64,000 nucleotides of DNA. Origin: Proteus hauseri ATCC 700826. GTDB taxonomy: Bacteria > Pseudomonadota > Gammaproteobacteria > Enterobacterales > Enterobacteriaceae. The stretch is taken from positions 36,117-100,116 of the forward strand of contig NZ_LXEV01000028.1 in NCBI RefSeq assembly GCF_001654965.1, written 5' to 3'. This document shows, piece by piece, positions 16,881-27,857 of this stretch (its first letter is position 1; every line of letters begins with the position of its first letter). The position numbers and the translations under genes were made by a program. The notes below the pieces were generated by a model. That model worked only from the letters and a program-made list of their open reading frames with translations, had not been told where the DNA came from and did no database searches.

Positions 16881-16968
16881 TGGCGGAAGGATAGAGATTC
16901 GAACTCTAGGATGGTTTCCCATCGGCGGTTTTCAAGACCGCTGCCTTCAGCCACTCGGCCATCCTTCC
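16881..16968 (-). tRNA. serT: tRNA-Ser (anticodon TGA), copy 2
   Basis: An 88-nt type II tRNA identical to the copy at 16449-16536; anticodon TGA, long variable arm, CCA encoded. Confidence 0.97.
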
Positions 16969-16978
16969 ATAGCGCGGA

Positions 16979-17007
16979 ATTATGCCTATCTCTCGTCGTG
17001 CTGTCTA
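16979..17007 (-). promoter_or_regulatory. tRNA promoter, copy 2
   Basis: TAGACA - 17 bp - CATAAT with discriminator TTCCGCGC on the minus strand, as in copy 1. Confidence 0.7.
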
Positions 17008-17169
17008 GTTCTGAATATAAAAAATTTCGCTTTTTCTGTTTGTTTGCTCAAAGTTCACTCGAATATCCCTTTTAAAGTGATAACCTGTTAATATAATGGC
17101 TAAATGCTGATGGTTGTTTAACCAATAATTATCTTCTACTTACTTCGTTTTTAAAGGTTCGCAAACTGA

Positions 17170-19884
17170 ATGCGCAAACTGACTCAATTAAAACCAAATA
17201 CATTGACTCGTATATATGCCCTATTTCTTATTTTTCTGGTCATATCTCTCTTTTTATATGCCTATAGCTACTTTAACTCTTGGCTCGACAATAAAAAGAA
17301 TGCATTAAATAACACAACACACAAATTCGCATTACAGGTTGAAGATTACCGCTATCATTCAAACCAGCTTTTCCAATTATCAAACAAAATGGCCGACTCG
17401 ACTATTTATCCACCAATATCTATCAACCCAATAAAATTACGCACCGATGTTTATTGGCTTGAAGGCAGAGATCAAACGGTTGATACCATTGTATTTGGTA
17501 AAGCAAATGAACATACTTTTCAACTAGCAAGACGTTTTGCTAATTCACTAGAAATACTTTGGGGCGTTCGTAATGACTACAGCTCTCTTTATTACCTTAA
17601 TGGTAAAGGCAATGACCTTATATTAGTTACTACACACTCAGTACTTAAACCTGAGATCCGTTATAAAGAGAGTTATCTAACTTTAACTGCAGAGAACAAA
17701 CGCTCTGAACTTTTAATGCAATCTACTGCATTAGATGAAAAAGAGAGTATTTCTCCGATTAGGAAAATGTCTACAGAAAACATTTATTACTACACTTACC
17801 GGATTATGTTTAATGTTCCTGGGCAGCTAACTAGCGTCATTGCTTTTGATTTACCTATAAATAACTTTCTTCCTTATGAGTTACAGCCTCAGTATTTGAG
17901 ACTACTGCCTACGGGTCAGCAAACAATTTATGATAAAAATGATATCGAAGTTTCGACCGATGGCTCTTCACTCATCTTTTCTCAGCCTATTGCAGGGATC
18001 CCTTATTCTCTTTCTTATGAATACCCTTTAAAGGCGATAATCACAGAAATCACTTATAAAAATATCTGGCTATTAATTAGCCTTTTCTCTTTTATTCTGA
18101 TCTCTATTTTTGGCCATATCTATATTCGCAATAAATATGTCTATCCTTACATCTCAATGACACGCAATCTGCGTATTAAAGAAGAAATGACGAATGACAT
18201 TATCTCTAACCTTCCTATCGGATTATTAGTATACAATTTTTCCTCTAATCATAAGATTATCAGCAATAGTCACGCTGAAAAGCTACTACCTCATATTGAT
18301 TTATCAAAAATTCGTCAAATGGCGATAGAACACAATGGTCTGATACAAACAGCCATCAATAATGAAATCTATGAAATTAGAACAAGTAATAACAACAATA
18401 TTGATAATACCTCTCTATTCATTTTTTTGAATAAAGATAATGAAGCCTTGATCAATAAAAAATTGCAACTAGCGCAGCAAGAATATGAAAAAAACACTAT
18501 TGCTCGTCGTAAAATCCTTTCCAATATGTCATTAGAATTAATGCGACCAATTAAAGACATTAATGGAATGGTTTATCAGTTTAAAGAACTATTACCTGAA
18601 GATATCCATCAGCAGTTGCTTAGCCTTCTATTAGAAAAAACTAACTATATTTCAGAGTGGATTGAAAACATCACTTTAATTAATAAGTTAGAAAATCAAG
18701 AATGGAAGATTCATAAAGATGAATTTGAACTTTCAACGCTTGTTGAATCTATTCTTCTAACTACTACGCCTTTTATGATAAGAAAAGGACTAACACTTTA
18801 TTTTCATAACAATATAAGGCCTGGATTACTTTTAATTAACGATGGACCGGCATTAAGTAAAATCATTTTATCTCTGATTAATTATGCCATCAGCACGACT
18901 AATTATGGAAAAATTGCTGTTAATTTAAATTTAGTAAAAAATAAAGACAAAGATAAAGAAGAAATACTTATTGATATTATTGACAGTGGTAGCGGACTTA
19001 CACCACAAGATATTGCTAATATTAAATATCCATTTCTTGGGCAAGCTATGGGTGATAAATATTATTCCAACTCTGGAATTATTTTTTATTTATGCCATTT
19101 ATTGTGTAAGAAAATACAGGGAGATTTAACTATTAAGAGTCAGGAAAGTATTGGTTCTCATTTCCGCATCGTACTACCATACCAGCATATTGATACCCAA
19201 GAACGTAGCTTTGACGTATTATTAGAAGGCGTAAGTGCAAAACTCGCCATAAAAAACCCTGAAATAGAAAAAATTGTTTGCCAACAGCTTGATAAATATG
19301 GCGCTACATACTTTGATAAAAATAAAGAGAATCTTTATCCTGAATACGATATCATACTTAAAGATACTCCTGATGATAAAGCAGAATCAGCAACAATATT
19401 ATTAGTTAGTACTATTGTTGGATTTGAAAAAATATCAAAAAATTTAATAAAGTGTAACTATAACTTCGGTGATGCATTAATAGAGTCTATTACTTATTTG
19501 ATTGAAGAAAATGAGTCATTAACTCTAGAAACAACTCAAGCGAGTATTTTAAATGAAAATAATAACCTTGATAATCACGAAGTAATTCTTAATAATTATA
19601 GACACAAGCTGGATGGTAGTGATTATAAGGAGCTATTTATCAATACTGTTCCAACTGATATTGAAAAATTACATTTAGAGGCAACTAATAAAGACTTTCC
19701 TTCTCTAGCCCAAACTGCACATCGCCTAAAAGGGGTTTTTGCCATGTTAGATTTGGAGTATCTCAAAGAGAGCTGTGAATATTTAGAGCGTGACATAAAA
19801 AATCATAATGAATTAGAGATAAAAGAACGTATCAGTCAACTGGATAAATGGATTCAACAGTTGCTGCAGCAAGGTAACAATTAA
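17170..19884 (+). CDS. rcsD: Phosphotransfer protein RcsD (RsbA of Proteus)
   Basis: Inner-membrane phosphotransfer intermediate of the Rcs phosphorelay (904 residues; E. coli about 890). It relays phosphate from RcsC to RcsB and so controls capsule, motility and swarming; the Proteus gene is also called rsbA. TM1 (about residues 13-33) and TM2 (about 296-316) flank the periplasmic sensor. A degenerate histidine-kinase-like region without a canonical H-box follows. The C-terminal HPt domain has the phospho-accepting His851 in LAQTAHRLKG. It is followed 2 bp later by rcsB. In E. coli an ompC porin gene lies upstream; here the tRNA duplication does. Confidence 0.95.
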   Translation: MRKLTQLKPNTLTRIYALFLIFLVISLFLYAYSYFNSWLDNKKNALNNTTHKFALQVEDYRYHSNQLFQLSNKMADSTIYPPISINPIKLRTDVYWLEGRDQTVDTIVFGKANEHTFQLARRFANSLEILWGVRNDYSSLYYLNGKGNDLILVTTHSVLKPEIRYKESYLTLTAENKRSELLMQSTALDEKESISPIRKMSTENIYYYTYRIMFNVPGQLTSVIAFDLPINNFLPYELQPQYLRLLPTGQQTIYDKNDIEVSTDGSSLIFSQPIAGIPYSLSYEYPLKAIITEITYKNIWLLISLFSFILISIFGHIYIRNKYVYPYISMTRNLRIKEEMTNDIISNLPIGLLVYNFSSNHKIISNSHAEKLLPHIDLSKIRQMAIEHNGLIQTAINNEIYEIRTSNNNNIDNTSLFIFLNKDNEALINKKLQLAQQEYEKNTIARRKILSNMSLELMRPIKDINGMVYQFKELLPEDIHQQLLSLLLEKTNYISEWIENITLINKLENQEWKIHKDEFELSTLVESILLTTTPFMIRKGLTLYFHNNIRPGLLLINDGPALSKIILSLINYAISTTNYGKIAVNLNLVKNKDKDKEEILIDIIDSGSGLTPQDIANIKYPFLGQAMGDKYYSNSGIIFYLCHLLCKKIQGDLTIKSQESIGSHFRIVLPYQHIDTQERSFDVLLEGVSAKLAIKNPEIEKIVCQQLDKYGATYFDKNKENLYPEYDIILKDTPDDKAESATILLVSTIVGFEKISKNLIKCNYNFGDALIESITYLIEENESLTLETTQASILNENNNLDNHEVILNNYRHKLDGSDYKELFINTVPTDIEKLHLEATNKDFPSLAQTAHRLKGVFAMLDLEYLKESCEYLERDIKNHNELEIKERISQLDKWIQQLLQQGNN

Positions 19885-19886
19885 AC

Positions 19887-20543
19887 ATGAATAACCTTAA
19901 TATTATTATTGCCGATGATCATCCGATTGTTTTATTCGGTATTCGTAAATATTTAGAACAAATTGAATGGGTTAATGTTGTTGGTGAGTTTGAAGATTCA
20001 ACTTCACTTATCAATAACTTATCAAAGCTAAATGCTGATGCCCTAATCACCGATCTTTCAATGCCTGGTGATAAATATGGCGATGGTATTACATTGATTA
20101 AGTACATAAAAAGACACTATCCTAACTTGTCTATTATTGTACTAACCATGAATAACAACCCTGCTATTTTAAGTGCAGTGCTTGACCTTGAAATTGAAGG
20201 TATCGTTTTAAAACAAGGTGCACCAACAGATTTACCAAAAGCCTTGGCAACGTTACAGAAAGGCAAAAAATTTATGCCTGAGAGCGTTGCAAAACTATTA
20301 GAGAAAGTTAATGCCAATGGTTACGGCGATAAACGCCTATCACCAAAAGAGAGCGAAGTCCTTAGATTGTTTGCTGAAGGCTTCCTTGTCACTGAAATTG
20401 CTAAAAAACTAAATCGTAGTATTAAAACGATTAGTAGCCAGAAAAAATCAGCAATGATGAAGTTAGGTGTTGATAATGATATTGCACTTCTCAACTACTT
20501 ATCATCCGTGACTATTGATAAGGAAATTAACGGCGACGATTAA
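19887..20543 (+). CDS. rcsB: Response regulator RcsB
   Basis: DNA-binding response regulator of 218 residues, terminal acceptor of the Rcs phosphorelay. The receiver domain has the acidic pair Asp10/Asp11 and the phospho-acceptor Asp56 (LITDLSMPG). The C-terminal LuxR-type helix-turn-helix is LSPKESEVLRLFAEGFLVTEIAKKLNRSIKTIS (about residues 150-190). In Proteus and relatives RcsB represses flhDC and swarming and activates envelope genes (family knowledge). It is co-transcribed with rcsD and converges with rcsC. Confidence 0.97.
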   Translation: MNNLNIIIADDHPIVLFGIRKYLEQIEWVNVVGEFEDSTSLINNLSKLNADALITDLSMPGDKYGDGITLIKYIKRHYPNLSIIVLTMNNNPAILSAVLDLEIEGIVLKQGAPTDLPKALATLQKGKKFMPESVAKLLEKVNANGYGDKRLSPKESEVLRLFAEGFLVTEIAKKLNRSIKTISSQKKSAMMKLGVDNDIALLNYLSSVTIDKEINGDD

Positions 20544-20581
20544 CTCGCTCGTTAACTTATCTTGGCAGTACCGATAAAATC

Positions 20582-20620
20582 AGGAAGCTCATACCCTTTG
20601 TGGGAGCTTCTCTGCTTTTT
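20582..20620 (+). terminator. Probable terminator of rcsDB
   Basis: A GGAAGCTC ... GGGAGCTTC hairpin with an internal bulge is followed by TCTGCTTTTTAT. Confidence 0.6.
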
Positions 20621-20820
20621 ATCTGTGTTATTTCCTATCTAGACATTCCATTTACACCTCTTTTCTCAGCTTGTATCCAAACTCTAAACGTTGTATAGGG
20701 TGTTTTTAAACGATTTAAATAGATATTATTAATCTACACCCAGACTGCAAAAATTAGCGCTACATCTTCTTTTTATTAAAAATCTTATATAACCTTTTTC
20801 TCTTCTTACTAACAAAGAAA

Positions 20821-20851
20821 ACAAAAAAGGTGCTAAAAATTAGCACCTTTT
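20821..20851 (-). terminator. Intrinsic terminator of rcsC
   Basis: A perfect 12-bp stem AAAAGGTGCTAA/TTAGCACCTTTT with a 3-base loop. On the minus strand the U-run is TTTTTTGT. Confidence 0.85.
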
Positions 20852-20949
20852 GAATACTTAATCGTTATACTCGTCGCTCTTATTTTTTATTAAGCCCATT
20901 ATTAAATATCAACAAATTATTCGATTAACACCACTTTCTATTACCATAG

Positions 20950-23778
20950 TTAAGAAATATTTTTTAATAATGCTTCTTTTAAAATAATGAGTGAAACAGG
21001 TTTAGAAACACAATCATCCATACCCGCATCAATACAACGCTGTTTTTCTTCTGCTATTGCATTCGCTGTCACGCCAATAATAGGAATAGTACTTCCCATT
21101 TGCCTAACATGGGTTGCTAATTGATAACCGTTCATATTTGGCATGTTGACATCAGTTAAAATAATATCTATCGAATTTTTAGCAATAAATTCCAGCGCAT
21201 CACAACCATCTTCTGCTGTTGCTGTATCAAATCCAATTTTCTTTAATTGATCCGTAAGCAATAAACGATTGATAGGATGATCATCAACAATAAGGACTCT
21301 TAGCCCTTGTAAACCGCTATCCGTTGTTATTGCTTTAGATTCTGAATAAATAGTATCAGCATTTATTTGAGGAAGCTGTAGCATAATCTTAGATAACTCA
21401 TTAAGTTTATAAGTGCTACACAGCCACGTATTTTCATCTATTTTCTTTGCTGGATCAAAATAATGCTCATTAATTCTGATTGTTTGGCATTGAGTGATTA
21501 TCTCTCGATCATAATCAGTGATAATAAAATCCGTTGAAGTAAGCGCAATTTCTTCTGTTAACTCTGCACACTTTAACCCAAAGTAACTAAGATAACGCTC
21601 AATAAAACCTTCTAAACAAAGATTTCTTACATCAAGAAAACAACGAATAGCGCTTTGTGCGTAAATATTCTTTTTATCATTATTTTCGTTATTTTCTAAC
21701 GCACCATATAACGGGATCCGTACCGTAAATCGGCTACCAATATTCTCCTGTGATACCACACTAATATCATCATCCATCAAATTAATGAGCTTCTCGCAAA
21801 TAGCTAACCCAAGCCCTGTACCTTCAGATGCACTCTCTGTATTTTGAGAAACTTGGAAAAAGGGTTCAAAAAGCTCGTGAAGTGTTTTTTCACTTATTCC
21901 CTTACCTGTATCATGAATATCAAAATAGAGATAATAATCATCTTTATAAAGATGTAACGTAATACAACCTGTCGTAGTAAATTTAATACTGTTATTTAAT
22001 AAATTAGAAATAACTTGTTGTACACGAACAGGGTCACTATTTACGATTTTAGGCACATCAGGTTCAATAAAGCAGTAAATAGCAAGGTCTTTTTTAGCTA
22101 TCAAGGGCAAATAGTTAGAAATAACAAATGAGACCACTTGACGACAATTAAACGGTTTAATCTCTATTTTTAATTGCTTAGATTCTATTTTTGAAAAATC
22201 TAAAATATCACTAATAATTTTAAGCAATAAAGATGATGAGTTATCCATTGTTTTAAGCAATCGAGCGGTTTCATTATTTTGAGTAAAAGATTGCAATAAC
22301 TCTAAATTACCAATAATGCCATATAGTGGTGTGCGTAACTCATGGCTAACCGTGGCTAAGAACATCGATTTTGCTTGGTTTGCTTGTTCTGCTGCCGTTG
22401 CCATATTTTGTAAAGAACGTTCCATTTTAACGCGGGAACTAATATCCACGAGAACACAGATAGCAACATCTTCATTTTGATAACGTGAATTAACAAAACT
22501 AATTTGTAAATGGTTACGGTTATTAGTCACTACATCCACCATATTGCTGCCTTTCTCAGCAATGATAGATAAAATATTTTGCTTATCACTATGGCTAAGT
22601 AACCGGAAATAATTATGCGCTAATTCATTACTTAAAATAATCATGCCATCGCGAATACGAAGAATGCTGATGCCAACTGGCGCTGATGCTACTATTTTAT
22701 GGTTAAATTGCTCATGCTCTTCTAAACGTGATGCATTATTTTCTGCTGGTGAGAATATTTTCCGTTCAAAGATCCAAACAAAAATAAAGACAAAAATGGC
22801 CGATATCGTATTTAAAATCAGCGCATTAAAAATAGTAAATTTAAATTCATTGAGAATTTGTTTTAGTGGTAACGAATAAACCACACTGAATGATGAAGGC
22901 AATAATTTCCGCTTAGAAACTAAATCACTAAAGTCCTCATCAAAACCAAAATAAGGCGCATTAACTTCAGGTGCTTGTCTTGCTGTACGATAATTATTCT
23001 CAGCCGGATAATTTAAAATTGTTGTATTGTTGCTATTAAGTAGATGAATAGAAATAACGCGATCTTTAGTTGGAGAAAAGTATTCAAGACGAATGGCTCT
23101 TTCAATACCAATCAATCCAATAAACTTTCCGGAAGCATAAACTGGAGACATCACATACAAAATACCGCTATCCCCTTTTGCATCAGGTACTATCCAATAT
23201 TGATTAACTTCCTTACCCTGAGCTCGCTGATTAATATAGTTACGCGTATTTTCATAAACCATTTTTTTCAGCATTTCGGTATCAATCGGTGATGCACGCA
23301 ATGGAAAATTAATCATACACATACTATGAGAACCCACCATAAAAACTTGGTTTATTCCCTGTAATGCAGGTGTATTGTCTTTCCAATAATAAAGAATGCT
23401 ATTAAATGAACGGAAATAGTTATTCGTTTGACCTTTAAAAAGTTCGCAATCCGCAGTGTCATTTAATTTGTGTAAGGAAAATGCCCCTTCATAAAAAGGT
23501 AAATTTTTGATATTAGGATTTAAATTGAGCTGCTCTTGATGGCGTTCGGCGAGATATTGTAAATCACGAATGGTTCCTGAGGTTTGCCTAAAGAAACCAA
23601 GTAAATTAGTGTAGTTGTTACTATATTCTTGTCTGATATCTGATTTTGTATCGTTAAAAATGTTGATGAGATAAAACATAGTCAACAATGCGCCCATAGC
23701 CCACAACATGACACCTAATATACGAAAAAGGTAGCGGGAAATTTTTAACGACGTTTTAAAGGACGAGAGATATCTCAA
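20950..23778 (-). CDS. rcsC: Hybrid sensor histidine kinase RcsC
   Basis: Inner-membrane hybrid kinase/phosphatase (942 residues; E. coli 949) that starts the Rcs phosphorelay. TM1 (about residues 19-41) and TM2 (about 313-336) flank the periplasmic domain. A PAS-like region follows at about 360-450. The kinase has its H-box His479 in LATVSHELRTP and a GTGLGLAI G2 box. The C-terminal receiver has Asp876 in ILTDVNMPNMNG. It sits convergent to rcsDB, the usual enterobacterial arrangement. All phosphotransfer residues are intact. Confidence 0.96.
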   Translation of the reverse strand: MRYLSSFKTSLKISRYLFRILGVMLWAMGALLTMFYLINIFNDTKSDIRQEYSNNYTNLLGFFRQTSGTIRDLQYLAERHQEQLNLNPNIKNLPFYEGAFSLHKLNDTADCELFKGQTNNYFRSFNSILYYWKDNTPALQGINQVFMVGSHSMCMINFPLRASPIDTEMLKKMVYENTRNYINQRAQGKEVNQYWIVPDAKGDSGILYVMSPVYASGKFIGLIGIERAIRLEYFSPTKDRVISIHLLNSNNTTILNYPAENNYRTARQAPEVNAPYFGFDEDFSDLVSKRKLLPSSFSVVYSLPLKQILNEFKFTIFNALILNTISAIFVFIFVWIFERKIFSPAENNASRLEEHEQFNHKIVASAPVGISILRIRDGMIILSNELAHNYFRLLSHSDKQNILSIIAEKGSNMVDVVTNNRNHLQISFVNSRYQNEDVAICVLVDISSRVKMERSLQNMATAAEQANQAKSMFLATVSHELRTPLYGIIGNLELLQSFTQNNETARLLKTMDNSSSLLLKIISDILDFSKIESKQLKIEIKPFNCRQVVSFVISNYLPLIAKKDLAIYCFIEPDVPKIVNSDPVRVQQVISNLLNNSIKFTTTGCITLHLYKDDYYLYFDIHDTGKGISEKTLHELFEPFFQVSQNTESASEGTGLGLAICEKLINLMDDDISVVSQENIGSRFTVRIPLYGALENNENNDKKNIYAQSAIRCFLDVRNLCLEGFIERYLSYFGLKCAELTEEIALTSTDFIITDYDREIITQCQTIRINEHYFDPAKKIDENTWLCSTYKLNELSKIMLQLPQINADTIYSESKAITTDSGLQGLRVLIVDDHPINRLLLTDQLKKIGFDTATAEDGCDALEFIAKNSIDIILTDVNMPNMNGYQLATHVRQMGSTIPIIGVTANAIAEEKQRCIDAGMDDCVSKPVSLIILKEALLKNIS

Positions 23779-23909
23779 ACAACCACCCTAATCGATAAAC
23801 CACACAAGAAACTTATTCTATTCTAGCAGAAGTTACTGTATGTCTGAATGATATGATTTTTACCATAAGAATAAATTTTCTGCTAATGCAGGCAATTATT
23901 CACACAAAA

Positions 23910-23940
23910 AAAGCAGGCAATTATGCCTGCTTTTTTTTCT
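23910..23940. terminator. Bidirectional terminator downstream of gyrA
   Basis: A 10-bp stem AAAGCAGGCA/TGCCTGCTTT with an ATTA loop has T-runs on both strands. It serves gyrA on the minus strand. Confidence 0.85.
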
Positions 23941-23962
23941 TTATACAGCACAATAATAACGA

Positions 23963-26599
23963 TTATTCTTCGTCGTCAATATCTGCATCGTCTTCTAAAT
24001 CTGATTCTAGTGCTTCTGATAGACCCTCATTAACAATCACTTCATTAACTTCATCATCATCTAGCGCATCATCTTCATCTTCAACACGTTGCAAACCAAC
24101 CACCAGCTCGCCTTCTGTAGTACGGATCAAGGTAACACCTTGCGTATTACGTCCAACAATGCTGACTTCTGAAACGCGTGTACGAACTAAAGTACCCGCA
24201 TTTGTAATCATCATTATTTGGTCAGTCTCTTCAACTTGGATCGCACCAACAACTTTACCATTACGTTCACTCACTTTAATTGAGATAACGCCTTGTGTTG
24301 CACGATTTTTCGTTGGGTATTCGCTCTGTACAGTTCGTTTACCATAACCATTTTCAGTGACAGTTAAGATATCACCTTCACCACGTGGGATTATCAGTGA
24401 AACGACAGTGTCGTTGTTCAGTTTCATACCACGAACACCCGTCGCAGTACGTCCCATAGGACGAACACAATCTTCTGCAAAGCGTACAACTTTACCATCT
24501 GCGGAGAACAGCATGACTTCATTAGTACCATCGGTTAAATCAACACCGATCAGTTCATCACCGTCATTTAAATTAACAGCGATGATACCCGCACTACGAG
24601 GACGGCTGAAATCTTTTAATGGTGTCTTTTTCACAGTCCCGCTAGCGGTTGCCATAAAGACAAACTTACCTTCTTCATACTCTCTTACAGGTAAGATAGC
24701 AGTAATACGTTCATTCTGTTCAAGAGGCAGTAAGTTAATAATAGGACGACCACGTGCACCACGGCTTGCTTCTGGTAACTGGTAAACTTTCATCCAGTAG
24801 AGGCGACCACGGCTTGAGAAACAAAGAATTGTGTCATGAGTATTAGCAACAAGTAGACGATCAATAAAGTCTTCTTCTTTAATTCTCGCAGCTGATTTAC
24901 CCTTACCGCCACGACGTTGCGCTTCATAGTCAGTCAGTGGTTGATATTTCACGTAGCCCTGATGAGAAAGTGTCACAACAACATTTTCTTCATTGATCAA
25001 GTCTTCGATATTAATATCTGCTGTATTTTCGGTAATTTCTGTACGACGAGGATCGTTATATTGATCTTTAATCGCATTTAGCTCTTCACGAATAACTTCC
25101 ATCAAACGTTCTGGGCTTTTCAGAATATGTAATAATTCAGCAATTTGAAGTAATAAATCACGATATTCATCTAACAGTTTTTCATGCTCAAGACCCGTTA
25201 GTTTCTGCAAACGCAGATCCAAAATAGCTTGTGCTTGTTGTTCTGTTAGATAGTATTTTCCTTCATGCACACCATATTGTGGTTCTAGCCATTCAGGGCG
25301 AGCAACATTGCTATCGCCAGCACGTTCTAACATTGCAGAAACGCTGCCTAAAGCCCAAGGTTGTGCAATTAAAGCGGCTTTTGCTTCTGCTGGTGTTGGC
25401 GCTTGACGGATCATTTCAATAACCGGGTCAATATTTGCCAACGCTATTGCAAGTGCTTCTAAGATATGAGCACGATCACGCGCTTTACGTAATTCAAAAA
25501 TAGTACGACGAGTCACCACTTCACGACGGTGACGAATAAAGGCTGAAATAATTTCTTTCAGGTTTAACACTTTCGGTTGACCTTGATGCAGTGCAACCAT
25601 GTTAATACCAAAAGAAACCTGCATCTGAGTCTGAGAAAATAAGTGATTTAGTACAACTTCACCAACAGCATCACGCTTAATTTCAACAACAATGCGCATA
25701 CCATCTTTATCTGACTCATCACGTAATCCGCTAATGCCTTCAATACGTTTATCTTTAACAAGCTCTGCAATTTTTTCAATTAAGCGAGCTTTGTTCACCT
25801 GATAAGGAATTTCCGTCACGATAATTGTTTCGCGACCAGTTTTCTCATCGGTTTCTACATCAGCTTGTGCACGAATATAAATTTTTCCGCGCCCAGTACG
25901 GTAAGCATCTAAAATTCCTCTGCGGCCATTAATAATAGCGGCAGTTGGGAAATCAGGCCCCGTGATATGCTCCATCAACTCTTCAATAGTGATGTCTTCG
26001 TTATCAACATAAGCAAGACAGCCGTCGATAACTTCACCTAGGTTATGCGGAGGAATGTTTGTTGCCATCCCGACTGCGATACCTGAAGAACCATTGACTA
26101 ATAAGTTTGGAATACGGGTTGGCATGACTGCCGGGATATGCTCTGTTCCATCATAGTTAGGAACAAAATCAACCGTTTCTTTTTCCAAATCCGCCAGCAG
26201 TTCATGGGCGATTTTCGCCATACGAACTTCGGTATAACGCATTGCAGCCGCCGAGTCACCATCAACTGACCCGAAGTTACCCTGCCCGTCAACCAACATG
26301 TAACGCATAGAAAAAGGCTGTGCTAAACGAACTATCGTTTCATAAACAGCACTGTCACCGTGCGGGTGATATTTACCGATAACATCCCCAACAACACGGG
26401 CTGATTTTTTATAAGGTTTATTCCAATCGTTTCCTAATACATTCATCGCGAAAAGAACGCGACGGTGTACTGGCTTCAGTCCGTCTCGAACATCGGGTAA
26501 TGCGCGTCCGACAATAACAGACATCGCATAATCCAAATATGAGCTTTTCAGCTCTTCTTCGATATTAACTGGTGTGATTTCTCTGGCAATGTCGCTCAT
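23963..26599 (-). CDS. gyrA: DNA gyrase subunit A
   Basis: A subunit of DNA gyrase (878 residues), which introduces negative supercoils. The winged-helix/tower core holds catalytic Tyr122 ([10 protein letters not shown]), the C-terminal beta-pinwheel contains the GyrA box QRRGGKG, and there is an acidic tail. The quinolone-resistance region reads [10 protein letters not shown]: Ser83 is wild type, and Glu87 is what I recall as the usual Proteus residue, so no GyrA-based fluoroquinolone resistance is predicted. The conserved start [12 protein letters not shown] at 26599 is chosen over an in-frame ATG at 26617. Confidence 0.97.
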   Translation of the reverse strand: MSDIAREITPVNIEEELKSSYLDYAMSVIVGRALPDVRDGLKPVHRRVLFAMNVLGNDWNKPYKKSARVVGDVIGKYHPHGDSAVYETIVRLAQPFSMRYMLVDGQGNFGSVDGDSAAAMRYTEVRMAKIAHELLADLEKETVDFVPNYDGTEHIPAVMPTRIPNLLVNGSSGIAVGMATNIPPHNLGEVIDGCLAYVDNEDITIEELMEHITGPDFPTAAIINGRRGILDAYRTGRGKIYIRAQADVETDEKTGRETIIVTEIPYQVNKARLIEKIAELVKDKRIEGISGLRDESDKDGMRIVVEIKRDAVGEVVLNHLFSQTQMQVSFGINMVALHQGQPKVLNLKEIISAFIRHRREVVTRRTIFELRKARDRAHILEALAIALANIDPVIEMIRQAPTPAEAKAALIAQPWALGSVSAMLERAGDSNVARPEWLEPQYGVHEGKYYLTEQQAQAILDLRLQKLTGLEHEKLLDEYRDLLLQIAELLHILKSPERLMEVIREELNAIKDQYNDPRRTEITENTADINIEDLINEENVVVTLSHQGYVKYQPLTDYEAQRRGGKGKSAARIKEEDFIDRLLVANTHDTILCFSSRGRLYWMKVYQLPEASRGARGRPIINLLPLEQNERITAILPVREYEEGKFVFMATASGTVKKTPLKDFSRPRSAGIIAVNLNDGDELIGVDLTDGTNEVMLFSADGKVVRFAEDCVRPMGRTATGVRGMKLNNDTVVSLIIPRGEGDILTVTENGYGKRTVQSEYPTKNRATQGVISIKVSERNGKVVGAIQVEETDQIMMITNAGTLVRTRVSEVSIVGRNTQGVTLIRTTEGELVVGLQRVEDEDDALDDDEVNEVIVNEGLSEALESDLEDDADIDDEE

Positions 26600-26639
26600 G
26601 GAGCCACTGTCCCTCATACTACGGATTCAAAGGTGTAGA

Positions 26640-26649
26640 ACTATACCAC
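26640..26649 (-). promoter_or_regulatory. Extended -10 promoter candidate of gyrA
   Basis: On the minus strand TGTGGTATAGT gives a TATAGT -10 with an extended TG element and no good -35. It lies about 40 bases before the gyrA ATG. Confidence 0.4.
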
Positions 26650-26771
26650 AAATCGCCAATTTTAGGAAAACTGAAACAACTAAATTAGTGATTCTTTCTC
26701 TATTCTCTTCGATTTCACTCTCTAACGTTGATAGAATCAGATCAATATGAAAATAGGAGTAATGCTTTCTG

Positions 26772-27509
26772 ATGAATGATAAAACAACCTCTTTACATGC
26801 TAACGTGGATCAGCATGAAATCGACAAGTTTGAAAGTGTCGCATCACGGTGGTGGGATCTTGAAGGTGAATTTAAACCGCTACACCGTATTAACCCATTA
26901 AGGCTCAATTACATCCAAGAACGTGCAGATGGCTTATTTGGTAAAAAAGTGCTTGATGTCGGTTGTGGTGGTGGAATTTTATCTGAAAGTATGGCCTGTG
27001 TAGGTGCTGAAGTCACCGGCCTTGATATGGGTGCCGAACCGCTACAAGTTGCTCGTTTACACTCGCTTGAATCAGGTATTCCCGTTACCTATATACAGGA
27101 TACGGTTGAAAATCATGCCCATGAAAACCCACAGACTTATGATGTTGTCACCTGCATGGAGATGTTAGAACATGTTCCTGACCCTTCATCGGTTGTAAGA
27201 GCTTGCGCAAAACTCGTTAAACCGGGTGGTCATGTATTTTTCTCAACCATTAATCGTAATAAAAAAGCATGGTTTATGCTCGTAGTAGGTGCGGAGTATA
27301 TTCTAAATATGGTACCTAAGGGCACACATGATGCTAATAAATTTATTCGCCCATCAGAGTTATTAAGTTGGGTCGATGATACACAATTACGTACCCAAAA
27401 TATGATTGGGTTACATTATAATCCGATTTCTAACAAATTCCGATTAGCGCCTAACGTTGATGTTAACTATATGGTGCACACACATTCGACATATAACTCG
27501 AATTTATGA
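26772..27509 (+). CDS. ubiG: Ubiquinone biosynthesis O-methyltransferase
   Basis: SAM-dependent methyltransferase of 245 residues that performs both O-methylation steps of ubiquinone synthesis. Motif [17 protein letters not shown] is at about residues 60-75, with later motifs [15 protein letters not shown] and [16 protein letters not shown]. It is divergent from gyrA, the conserved enterobacterial arrangement. Length matches E. coli UbiG (240). Confidence 0.97.
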   Translation: MNDKTTSLHANVDQHEIDKFESVASRWWDLEGEFKPLHRINPLRLNYIQERADGLFGKKVLDVGCGGGILSESMACVGAEVTGLDMGAEPLQVARLHSLESGIPVTYIQDTVENHAHENPQTYDVVTCMEMLEHVPDPSSVVRACAKLVKPGGHVFFSTINRNKKAWFMLVVGAEYILNMVPKGTHDANKFIRPSELLSWVDDTQLRTQNMIGLHYNPISNKFRLAPNVDVNYMVHTHSTYNSNL

Positions 27510-27643
27510 AACAGAAAGTTTGATTTGGTTTAATAAAACATCAAACGATCACATTTTTAAAAATTGACTTTGTCTCATAATCACTGTGAATTGCGTTTCT
27601 TACTGCCTGTATTTATGCAGGGTACAGGCAGTTGTTAAAAAAA

Positions 27644-27663
27644 TTATCCCCCATTTATCCACA
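27644..27663 (+). promoter_or_regulatory. Tandem DnaA boxes upstream of nrdA
   Basis: A perfect DnaA box TTATCCACA (27655-27663) is preceded 11 bp upstream by the imperfect copy TTATCCCCC (27644-27652). DnaA control of nrdAB is established in E. coli, so the conservation of site and context is meaningful. Confidence 0.65.
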
Positions 27664-27733
27664 GAAACAATCAGATTTGTGCACTTGATCAATCGCGCAA
27701 TTACCTTTATCTTGTTATCACCATTTGAACCAA

Positions 27734-27749
27734 CCCCTATATATTGTGT
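27734..27749. promoter_or_regulatory. NrdR-box-like element
   Basis: CCCCTATATATTGTGT matches one half of the NrdR consensus (ACAC-N-ATATAT-N-GTGT) very well. A clean second box about 31 bp away is not evident, so the assignment is moderate. Confidence 0.5.
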
Positions 27750-27857
27750 TTCCTTAAATTTCACACCACAAGACTCCTTGACAATAATTGTCATCGGGAG
27801 CGTTTTTTTGCGGTATAAAATTTCAGGTAACACTTATGCAAGAAAGGTACATCGCTC

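Larger units (their letters stand above)
20544..20949. other. Spacer between convergent rcsB and rcsC, 406 bp
   Basis: It contains two terminators, annotated separately. No gene is seen. Confidence 0.6.
27510..27857. other. nrdA upstream regulatory region, 348 bp
   Basis: No gene. It contains a 9-bp inverted repeat CTGCCTGTA/TACAGGCAG (27603-27631, possibly the ubiG terminator), DnaA boxes, an NrdR-like box, and a TGACAAT-A-ATTGTCA palindrome near 27780. Confidence 0.6.

Noticed and set aside
23853..24347. Plus-strand reading frame of 164 codons rich in Ser
   Set aside because: It lies antisense to the acidic C-terminal tail of gyrA; the Ser runs are the mirror of GAT/GAA-rich codons.
26600..26617. 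Six-residue N-terminal extension of GyrA
   Set aside because: GyrA homologues begin at [10 protein letters not shown]; the extension encodes part of the leader.
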